DNA of 5,311 nt from CBFCZU01 sp965602635 (GTDB lineage: Bacteria > Planctomycetota > Phycisphaerae > SM23-33): positions 1 through 5,311 of the forward strand of contig CBFCZU010000280.1 of NCBI GenBank assembly GCA_965602635.1, in the 5' to 3' direction. This document shows, in pieces, positions 1 through 5,311 of the stretch. Position 1 is the stretch's first letter, and the number at the start of each line of letters is the position of its first letter. The notes under the pieces were generated by a model. That model had not been told where the DNA came from. It was given only the letters and a program-made list of their open reading frames with translations, and ran no database searches. A program made the position numbers and the translations under genes.

Positions 1-1
1 C

Positions 2-2422
2 AGGCAGGGGGTGTTCTGCGGCGACAAGATTCCCAACTATCCGTCGGGCGCGAGCTCGCACACCTCGGGAGCGTGGTTCCGGGCCGAGAAGCCGAATGTG
101 ACCATCCTCGGCTGGGGCAACGAGCAGGCGCAGGGCAAGGTGGTGATGCAGTACCGCAGCCCGCCGCACGTGCGCATGGATTGCTACTTTTCAGGGGCAA
201 ACGTTGAGAACGGCAGCACGATCCCCATCGGCCAATGGGCTCACGTGGTCCATACCTATCAGAAAGGCGATTCGCGGCTCTATGTGAATGGCGTCCTCGA
301 CGGGGCCTCGATCACCCCGGGGGCGCCGTTGAATATCAAGAGCCCGGCGCGGCTGTGGATCGGCGGCTGGTACAACAACTACACTTTTGCCGGCGACATC
401 GACGAAGTGCGGATCTCCAAGGTGGCACGCTCAGCGGATTGGGTCAAGCTTCAGTACGAGAACCAGAAGCCCATGCAAACGCTGGTCGGGCACCCGGTGC
501 AACCGGGCACGGAGCTTTCGGTGTCGCCGACACGGATCACCCTATCGGAGGGCAAGGCCGCCACGGTGACGGCCAAGGCCGGCGGCGCGCAGAAGGTCTA
601 TTGGGTGGTGAAAGCGGATGGCCGCGAACGAGTCGCCGCCGTGGATCGGCTCTCGTTCACGTTCGATGCCGGCCGGGTGGGTGGCGACAGATCGCTCACC
701 CTCCAGTTCAAGGCGGTCTACGCCAGCGAGGTGAAGACCCGGGACGTCCCCATCGCAGTGAAGGAGGACATCCCGGAGCCGGTCTTCACCCTGGAAGCGC
801 CGGCAACCTGGGACGGCCGGGAGACGATCGAGGTGGTGCCGCGGATCGCCAATCTGGCCGAGATGCAAGCCAGAGGCACCGGCCAACTGAAGACCACCTG
901 GACCGTCTCGGGGATGGCCGTGATCAAGGAGATTGCGCCCGGGAAGCTGATCCTCCTGAGGGCACAGAACAGCGGCCGGATGACCGTGACGGCGGCCATC
1001 CACAACGGCGGCGCGGAGGTGACCGCCGCGACCACGATCCTGGTCAAGGAGCCCAGGAAGGACGCCTGGGTGCAACGGACGCCCGCCAGGGACGAGAAGC
1101 CAGAGGACAGTCAGTTCTATGCCCGCGACGGCAACAACGAAGGCACCCTCTTCTGCAACGGCACGCTGAAAGAAGCCGCCGAGGCCGTCGTCCTCAAGGT
1201 CTATGCCGGGGAGCAGCTCTTCAAGACGGAGACCAGCAAGCCCACAGCCGACAACGCCTACGCGTTCTCCGTGAAGCTGAAGCCGGGCCTCATCAAGTAC
1301 AAGGTGGAACTGGTGTCCACGAGCGGGGGCCGCGAGACGCTGCTCCATGCCGCGCCCAATCTGGTGTGCGGGGATGCGTACCTCATTGACGGCCAGTCCA
1401 ACGCGGTCGCGACGGATTTCGGCAAGGAGGACCACGCATTCAGCAGCCAATGGATCCGCAGCTATGGCAGTATGGGCGGCAATCCGAAGAGCGCACAGTG
1501 GGGGAACGCGGTCCGCAGAGGCAAAGGGGGTCGCCTGGTGGTGGGCTACTGGGCGATCGATCTGGCCAACCGTCTGGTGGAAAGCCACAAGATTCCCATC
1601 TGCATCATCAACGGAGCGGTGGGGGGATCCCGCATCGACCAGCACCAGCGGAACCCGCAGAATCCCACCGATCTGACGACGATCTATGGCCGGCTTCTGT
1701 GGCGCGTGCAGCGGGCCAGGCTGACGCACGGCATCCGTGGCGTCCTGTGGCATCAGGGCGAGAACGATCAGGGCGCGGATGGCCCCGACGGCGGCTTTGG
1801 CTGGGAGACGTACCAGAAGTACTTCATCGAGCTGGCAGCGGCCTGGAAGCAGGACTACCCCAACATCCAGCACTACTACATCTTCCAGATCTGGCCCAAG
1901 GCCTGCTCCATGGGCATCCACGGATCGGACAACATGCTCCGGGAAGTGCAGCGGACGCTGCCCTCCTGCTTCTCCAACATGGGGATCATGTCGACCCTTG
2001 GCATCAAGCCTCCCGGGACCTGCCACTACCCCGCCGCCGGCTACGCGGAAATGGCCCGCCTGGTATGCCCCCTGGTAGAGCGGGACAACTACGGGGCGAC
2101 CTTTCCCAAGGCGATCACCCCGCCGGATCTCAAGAGGGCGTTCTGCACCGGCGTCCAGAGGGATGAGATCGCCCTGGAATTCGACCAACCCATGGCCTGG
2201 GCGGATCCCCTGAAGACGCAGTTCTACCTGGATGGGGCTGCGAACCAAGTGGTTTCGGGTTCGGTGTCCGGGAAGGTCATCACCCTCAAGCTGAAGGGGC
2301 CCACGACCGCTCAGAGGATCACCTATCTCGACAGCGCCAAGTGGAGCGTCGACAACCTGCTGCATGGTGAGAACGGCATCGCCGCCCTCACCTTCTGCAA
2401 TGTTCCTATTGGCAACAGGTGA
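2..2422 (+). CDS. Secreted LamG plus sialate O-acetylesterase-type (SASA/SGNH) esterase, 5' partial
   Basis: Probable extracellular or surface carbohydrate esterase that removes acetyl groups from sugars; the exact substrate is unknown. The frame is open to the window edge, so the GTG at 11 is probably internal and the signal peptide lies upstream. Numbering from that GTG (803 residues): residues 1-155 are a LamG/concanavalin-A-like jellyroll (GQWAHVVHTY at 74-83, LYVNGVLDG at 90-98, AGDIDEVRISKVAR at 127-140). Residues about 163-350 look like two Ig-like beta domains, and 360-450 like another beta domain. The esterase domain spans about 451-690: GQSN at 461-464 with nucleophile Ser463, GAVGGSRID at 535-543 (oxyanion-hole block), WHQGEND at 580-586, and CHYPAAGY at 671-678 with probable catalytic His672. 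Residues about 702-800 form a C-terminal beta domain. The usual Asp two or three residues before the catalytic His is not seen (Gly669, Thr670). The family call is firm; the substrate and the names of the linker domains are inference. Confidence 0.88.
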   Translation, partial: RQGVFCGDKIPNYPSGASSHTSGAWFRAEKPNVTILGWGNEQAQGKVVMQYRSPPHVRMDCYFSGANVENGSTIPIGQWAHVVHTYQKGDSRLYVNGVLDGASITPGAPLNIKSPARLWIGGWYNNYTFAGDIDEVRISKVARSADWVKLQYENQKPMQTLVGHPVQPGTELSVSPTRITLSEGKAATVTAKAGGAQKVYWVVKADGRERVAAVDRLSFTFDAGRVGGDRSLTLQFKAVYASEVKTRDVPIAVKEDIPEPVFTLEAPATWDGRETIEVVPRIANLAEMQARGTGQLKTTWTVSGMAVIKEIAPGKLILLRAQNSGRMTVTAAIHNGGAEVTAATTILVKEPRKDAWVQRTPARDEKPEDSQFYARDGNNEGTLFCNGTLKEAAEAVVLKVYAGEQLFKTETSKPTADNAYAFSVKLKPGLIKYKVELVSTSGGRETLLHAAPNLVCGDAYLIDGQSNAVATDFGKEDHAFSSQWIRSYGSMGGNPKSAQWGNAVRRGKGGRLVVGYWAIDLANRLVESHKIPICIINGAVGGSRIDQHQRNPQNPTDLTTIYGRLLWRVQRARLTHGIRGVLWHQGENDQGADGPDGGFGWETYQKYFIELAAAWKQDYPNIQHYYIFQIWPKACSMGIHGSDNMLREVQRTLPSCFSNMGIMSTLGIKPPGTCHYPAAGYAEMARLVCPLVERDNYGATFPKAITPPDLKRAFCTGVQRDEIALEFDQPMAWADPLKTQFYLDGAANQVVSGSVSGKVITLKLKGPTTAQRITYLDSAKWSVDNLLHGENGIAALTFCNVPIGNR

Positions 2423-2471
2423 ATCCAAACGGTGGAAGAAGAGCAACAACGAACAGACGGGCATCCCCATC

Positions 2472-2475
2472 GGAG
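2472..2475 (+). promoter_or_regulatory. Ribosome binding site for the YdjY-like gene
   Basis: GGAG lies nine bases upstream of ATG 2485. This supports that start over the in-frame GTG at 2419, which overlaps the esterase stop codon. Confidence 0.5.
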
Positions 2476-2484
2476 AGCGTGAAG

Positions 2485-2820
2485 ATGAGTACGACCAGGG
2501 TGGGTAGAGGCAGATGGCCTCTGCTTCCGCTGCTGATCGTCGGCAGCGCGATGGGTCGTATTGCTTCGGGCGAAGAAGGGGACGCGCTGGACGGGAAGGC
2601 ACTGAAGACGTCGGGAATTGGAGCCGACATCAAGAAGCGTGAAGTTCGCTTGGATGCAACCGTGTGCCTCTCCAGGGGGAGCCTGGAGTACCTCGTCTGC
2701 CTGCCGGGGACCTTCGAACACGAGACAGTCCTCTCGGCCAAGGGCAAGCCGGCAGAGGGAACCACGAAGGGCATCGCGCCGGACCCTCCCAAGGGCGACT
2801 CGAACAGGAAGCGCGACTGA
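2485..2820 (+). CDS. Short exported YdjY-like protein, apparently C-terminally truncated
   Basis: Small protein of 111 residues and unknown function. The start chosen is ATG 2485, because GGAG at 2472-2475 lies nine bases before it and because this start puts a signal peptide at the N-terminus: Arg residues at 5, 8 and 10, a hydrophobic core at about 11-24 (WPLLPLLIVGSAMG), and a likely cleavage near ASG at 27-29. A GTG at 2419 in the same frame would overlap the upstream stop, but it puts 22 polar residues before the signal. Residues 53-89, containing EVRLDATVCLSRG, LEYLVCLPGT and EHETVL, resemble the start of the YdjY domain common in planctomycete exported proteins; this is from memory of the family. 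Those proteins usually continue after the conserved Lys-Pro into a His-Ala-rich segment and are clearly longer. Here residues 90-111 are Pro, Gly, Lys and Asp rich and unrelated. The gene lies 62 bases downstream of the esterase and may be co-transcribed with it. Confidence 0.6.
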   Translation: MSTTRVGRGRWPLLPLLIVGSAMGRIASGEEGDALDGKALKTSGIGADIKKREVRLDATVCLSRGSLEYLVCLPGTFEHETVLSAKGKPAEGTTKGIAPDPPKGDSNRKRD

Positions 2821-2823
2821 CGG

Positions 2824-2837
2824 GGGGCCAGCGCCCC
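2824..2837 (+). terminator. Weak GC hairpin after the YdjY-like gene
   Basis: GGGGC at 2824-2828 pairs with GCCCC at 2833-2837 around a CAGC loop, four bases after the stop codon. Only two T residues follow, so it is at best a weak intrinsic terminator. It abuts the -35 box of the next promoter, which would fit a boundary between two transcription units. Confidence 0.25.
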
Positions 2838-2866
2838 TTGACCTCCGTGCCCCGCGGTGGTAGTAT
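2838..2866 (+). promoter_or_regulatory. Sigma70-like promoter for the repeat membrane protein
   Basis: TTGACC at 2838-2843 (five of six matches to TTGACA) is followed by a 17-base spacer and TAGTAT at 2861-2866 (four of six matches to TATAAT). The expected transcription start, near 2873, would leave a leader of about 40 bases before ATG 2913. The optimal spacer and the position between two genes make this credible in GC-rich DNA, where such AT-containing boxes are uncommon. It suggests the membrane gene can be expressed separately from the esterase and YdjY-like genes. Confidence 0.5.
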
Positions 2867-2897
2867 CCCCGCAGACACCCCGTGGGACCGGCAACTG

Positions 2898-2903
2898 AGG
2901 AGG
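2898..2903 (+). promoter_or_regulatory. Strong Shine-Dalgarno sequence deciding the start at 2913
   Basis: A perfect AGGAGG at 2898-2903 touches an ATG at 2904 directly, which is too close for initiation. It lies nine bases before the next in-frame ATG at 2913, which is therefore preferred. Confidence 0.65.
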
Positions 2904-2912
2904 ATGCCCACC

Positions 2913-3500
2913 ATGTTGGGACCCCTGTGGCTACCGCCCGGCAGCGTGCGGGCCTTCCTGGCCATGTGCGTCGTGTTCGTGACCTGTTGGCTGAGCGTCA
3001 AGGGCGAGACGGTGCCGACGGAGGTCGCCGAGGCGCTCCTCATGACCCTCGCCTTCTACTTCGCCAGCCGAGCCATGACGCGCCTCTCGTCCTCGGAGCG
3101 GCAGCGCGTCGAGGCGATGCGGGCCGGCGCACGGCAATGGCAGCCGCTGTTCCTGCCCAGGGGAACGGTCCGCTTCCTCATGGTCATGGCCTTCCTGGGC
3201 CTCGCCGGCTACCTCATCCACGAGGGCGGCGTGCAGCGGCTCCTGAAGTCCACCGCCCTGGTCCTCGTCCTCGCCTTCTTCGCGGGCCAGTTGCTCAAGC
3301 TCATCCTCCGGGCCATCGCCGGCGACGCCACGGGCGGCTCCGCGGTCTTCGAGCATCTCAAGGCCCTCCTCGGCGTGCTCGTCGGCTGCGGGTTCGTCGC
3401 GCTCTACGTCACCGGCTACCACGCGCAGATCCAGGACAGCCTGACCCTGCTCCACAGGCTCTTCCTCGGCTTCATGATCTTCTACTTCGGCTCCCGCTGA
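2913..3500 (+). CDS. Small integral membrane protein with three repeated transmembrane hairpins
   Basis: I do not recognise a named family. The start ATG 2913 is set by AGGAGG nine bases upstream and gives 195 residues. Six hydrophobic segments are visible, at about 13-29, 37-55, 86-103, 109-132, 149-168 and 176-193, with no signal peptide or catalytic motif. The protein is internally repetitive. LWLPPGSVRAFLAM at 5-18 aligns without gaps to LFLPRGTVRFLMVM at 79-92, and each is followed by a second helix. A third hairpin begins at LKALLGV (149-155) and ends FYFGSR at 190-195, like FYFASR at 48-53 that closes the first. A charged, Arg-rich loop (57-76) joins units one and two, and GDATGGS (137-143) precedes unit three. 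Three helix pairs suggest a small membrane scaffold or channel-like body, but function is unknown. It has its own promoter and is convergent with the symporter gene. Confidence 0.82.
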   Translation: MLGPLWLPPGSVRAFLAMCVVFVTCWLSVKGETVPTEVAEALLMTLAFYFASRAMTRLSSSERQRVEAMRAGARQWQPLFLPRGTVRFLMVMAFLGLAGYLIHEGGVQRLLKSTALVLVLAFFAGQLLKLILRAIAGDATGGSAVFEHLKALLGVLVGCGFVALYVTGYHAQIQDSLTLLHRLFLGFMIFYFGSR

Positions 3501-3516
3501 GCGCTCCGTCCACACC

Positions 3517-3627
3517 CACGCCGTCATTCCGAAACCTGGCCGCTCCGCGCCCGCACACCGTCGTCCGCGGGCTCGGCCGCCCCGCGGCCCCACGCCGTCA
3601 TTCCGAGGCTTGGCCCCGCCCCGGCCC
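3517..3627. repeat. Three tandem copies of a 37-bp GC-rich repeat
   Basis: Copies lie at 3517-3553, 3554-3590 and 3591-3627 and align with no gaps. By hand count, copies 1 and 3 agree at 29 of 37 positions, copies 2 and 3 at 27, and copies 1 and 2 at 24. The best kept part is the first 25 bases, which begin CACGCCGTCATTCCGA and end with GGCC. There are no unique spacers, so this is not a CRISPR array. The tract lies 17 bases past the stop of the membrane protein gene, and its last copy forms the left arm of the inverted-repeat element that follows. Confidence 0.65.
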
Positions 3628-3744
3628 CGTCGAGGAACCACTCCGCGGGGGGCACCGGCCTAGCAGAGCCCACTCCATGGATCGCACGCCGCGTCCCTGA
3701 TAGGTTCCTCGGTCGCCTGCGGCACAGGCTCCCTCGGAATGACG
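3596..3744. repeat. Nested inverted-repeat (REP/MITE-like) intergenic element
   Basis: The outer arms are a perfect 12-bp inverted pair, CGTCATTCCGAG at 3596-3607 and CTCGGAATGACG at 3733-3744. Inside is a perfect 9-bp pair, CGAGGAACC at 3631-3639 and GGTTCCTCG at 3703-3711. The 149-bp unit holds no plausible gene and sits between two convergent genes. Palindromic elements with GTCATTCCGAG ends are familiar from intergenic regions of many bacterial genomes; this is recollection, not a search. Possible roles are a non-autonomous mobile repeat, or an RNA hairpin that protects or ends both converging transcripts. No T-tract accompanies the stems, so classic intrinsic termination is not supported. 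Confidence 0.6.
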
Positions 3745-3763
3745 TAGGGCGGGGCGGGCGGCC

Positions 3764-5311
3764 TCAGGGGGTGACCGCACGTTGCGGCGGGGCCTCATCG
3801 TCCCGCGGCAGGTGGCGGTACCACGTGAAGGCCAGGGCGACCGCGGCGGCGAGCGCGGCGGCCAGGCAGATGGCGGCGTAGGCGTGCCAGTGGCCCACGA
3901 GGTACATGGGGAACAGGTAGAGCCCGGTGATGGCCACCATGCCGAGGACGACGTTGACGATGGCCCGCCAGGGTCTCTCCGCAGGGTCCGCACGCTCGGC
4001 GGGCGACAGTTCAGTAAGCCTCCGGACCGGCCCCCACGCGCCGAAGGGCCGAACCGTGCGGTAGAAGCAGCGCAGGGTAGTCTCGTCGGTCGGCTGGGTC
4101 GCCAGGGTGCCGATGACGCAGGCGATCAGCGAGCCGCCGCAGATGACCGGGAAGGTGACATACAGCGGCCAGGCCGTGAATAGACGCACGGTAGAGAGAA
4201 CGACGCCGACCAGGGTGCCGAGGGCGTACCCCCACCCGTTGGTCCGCCACCAGTACCAGCGCAGGAGGTTGGGGACAACGAGGGCGGCCACGATCTCCAT
4301 CATCAGCCAGTTCCAGATGTCCTTGATCGAGCTGTACTGCGCGCCGATGGCGACTCCCACCGCCACGATGCCCAGAGTCGCGATGTAGGACGCGCGAACC
4401 AGATGTGCCTCGTCGGCGTCGGGGCGGAAGTAGGGCTGCCAGAGATCGCGGACGAGGTAGGATGCCCCGCTGTTGACCGTGGAACTGAACGTGGACATGA
4501 AGGCGGCAAGCAGCCCGGCCACGACCAGCCCACGCACGCCCGGCCGCAGGAAGTCCCGAAGGATCACGGGCATCACCTTCTCGGGGTCGGAGACGTTCCG
4601 GACCGCGGTGAGCGCGAGCAGCGCAATGCCCGCGCACATGGCCCAGCGGACGATGAGGAACAGGCTCCAGGTCGCACCGATCTTCGCCGCGTCGCGGGAG
4701 GTGCGGGCCGCCAGGAAGCGTTGGAAGTCGTACATCTGTGCCGGCCCGCCGGCGTTCATCAGCAGGCCTTTGAGCACCCACACGATGACCAGTGCGCCGA
4801 ATAGCTCGTAGCCTGCGTAGTCCTTCACCGCCGCCATCTCGGGGATACGCCACACAGGGGTCAGCGAGGCCCAGCCTTCCGGCAGTGCGCTCAGCGCCTG
4901 GTGGGACAGCGCGCGGTAGGCCACGACGGCGATGACCACGCTCGCGATCGTGAGCACGACGGTCTGGATCACGTCGGTGATCACCACGCTGTAGAGGCCG
5001 CCGAGGAGGACGTACAGCGTGGTTGCTGCGAAGATGATCAGCGCGCAGGCGGCGGGGCTGAGCGCGACGTACTCCGAGACGAACTTCCCGATGCCCTGGA
5101 AGGCGTAGCCGATGAAGACCGCTTGTGTGATGACCGCCATGACGGCGTAGGCCATGCGAGCCGCGCGACCGGCGCTGTCGACGCCAAACCGCGTCGCCAT
5201 CCACTCGGCCCCCGTCATCACCCTCGAGCGCTGCACCCACTTGCCCATATTGGCCAGGAAAAAGGCGCCCATCATCCAGCCCCACAGCCAGTGGTGCCAC
5301 ATCGACCGCAT
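3764..5311 (-). CDS. Sodium:solute symporter (SSF/SSS family), N-terminus cut by window edge
   Basis: Inner-membrane transporter that couples sodium entry to uptake of an organic solute; the substrate cannot be told from sequence. The 515 visible residues begin with an ATG exactly at the window edge. The first visible helix (WHHWLWGWMMGAFF, followed by MTGAEWMATRFG) corresponds to the second or third helix of the family, so the first helices, roughly 60-80 residues, are probably missing. Family hallmarks are GGLYSVVITDVIQ at 104-116 and MSTFSSTVNSGASYLVRDLW at 272-291, which carries the Ser/Thr residues that form the Na2 sodium site in characterised members. KGLLMNAGGPAQMYDFQRFL (181-200) lies on the substrate path in the family fold. 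After the core, FYRTVRPFGAWGPV at 416-429 leads into a cytoplasmic linker and two more hydrophobic segments (about 451-473 and 477-497). This extended C-terminus occurs in some symporters of environmental bacteria. It ends in a charged tail and is convergent with the upstream membrane gene. Confidence 0.9.
   Translation of the reverse strand: MRSMWHHWLWGWMMGAFFLANMGKWVQRSRVMTGAEWMATRFGVDSAGRAARMAYAVMAVITQAVFIGYAFQGIGKFVSEYVALSPAACALIIFAATTLYVLLGGLYSVVITDVIQTVVLTIASVVIAVVAYRALSHQALSALPEGWASLTPVWRIPEMAAVKDYAGYELFGALVIVWVLKGLLMNAGGPAQMYDFQRFLAARTSRDAAKIGATWSLFLIVRWAMCAGIALLALTAVRNVSDPEKVMPVILRDFLRPGVRGLVVAGLLAAFMSTFSSTVNSGASYLVRDLWQPYFRPDADEAHLVRASYIATLGIVAVGVAIGAQYSSIKDIWNWLMMEIVAALVVPNLLRWYWWRTNGWGYALGTLVGVVLSTVRLFTAWPLYVTFPVICGGSLIACVIGTLATQPTDETTLRCFYRTVRPFGAWGPVRRLTELSPAERADPAERPWRAIVNVVLGMVAITGLYLFPMYLVGHWHAYAAICLAAALAAAVALAFTWYRHLPRDDEAPPQRAVTP

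Noticed and set aside
2419..2484. GTG at 2419, overlapping the esterase stop, as start of the YdjY-like gene
   Set aside because: It adds 22 polar residues in front of an otherwise normal signal peptide, whereas ATG 2485 has GGAG at suitable spacing.
542..2602. Long open frame of 686 codons on the minus strand opposite the esterase gene
   Set aside because: It lies antisense to a protein with clear LamG and SASA motifs. Its translation is Arg/Gly/Pro/His/Val rich, with no recognisable domain, as expected from the opposite strand of GC-rich coding DNA.
2824..2837. Strong rho-independent terminator
   Set aside because: The stem is only five base pairs and only two T residues follow, so it is kept only as a weak terminator call.
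2664..2912. Upstream extension of the membrane protein frame to 2664, or start at ATG 2904
   Set aside because: The extension overlaps the YdjY-like gene in another frame and codes for Gly/Arg/Pro-rich sequence across the promoter. ATG 2904 touches the Shine-Dalgarno sequence with no spacing.
2931..3641. Minus-strand open frame of 236 codons opposite the membrane protein
   Set aside because: Its translation is a Glu/Gly/Arg-rich low-complexity shadow, and the plus-strand frame has a strong ribosome binding site, a promoter and six hydrophobic segments.
3517..3744. Possible CRISPR array in the repeat region
   Set aside because: The 37-bp units abut one another with no unique spacers, diverge from copy to copy, and no cas gene is present in the window.
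4011..5300. Second minus-strand frame of 429 codons inside the symporter gene
   Set aside because: It is an Arg/Gly/Pro/His-rich out-of-frame shadow of the symporter, which carries the SSF signature motifs in its own frame.

Overview
This GC-rich window looks like a chromosomal segment from a Planctomycetota or related PVC-group bacterium, probably a metagenome-assembled genome. The taxonomic guess is inference. It rests on a large secreted LamG plus sialate-O-acetylesterase-type (SASA) protein, a small exported protein resembling the YdjY domain, and a sodium:solute symporter with a long C-terminal extension. No rRNA, tRNA, CRISPR array, transposase or phage gene is visible.

Layout, left to right. 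(1) Bases 2-2422, plus strand: the 3' part of a large modular extracellular protein, with a LamG/concanavalin-A-like jellyroll, beta-rich linker domains, a SASA/SGNH esterase domain and a C-terminal beta domain. Its N-terminus lies outside the window. (2) Bases 2485-2820, plus strand: a 111-residue exported protein that matches the start of the YdjY-like fold and then stops early with a charged tail. (3) Bases 2838-2866: a good sigma70-like promoter just before bases 2913-3500, which encode a 195-residue membrane protein built from three repeated two-helix hairpins. (4) Bases 3501-3763: a non-coding gap between convergent genes. It holds three tandem 37-bp repeats that run into a nested inverted-repeat element. 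(5) Bases 3764-5311, minus strand: a sodium:solute symporter (SSF family), missing its N-terminus at the window edge.

A secreted carbohydrate-ester hydrolase and an SSF transporter are compatible with polysaccharide or sialic-acid-like sugar use. The transporter is on the opposite strand beyond a repeat element, so a shared pathway is only a possibility. No complete new multi-gene system is evident. The points most worth a second look are the threefold internal repeat of the small membrane protein, the 37-bp tandem and palindromic intergenic element, and the truncated YdjY-like protein.
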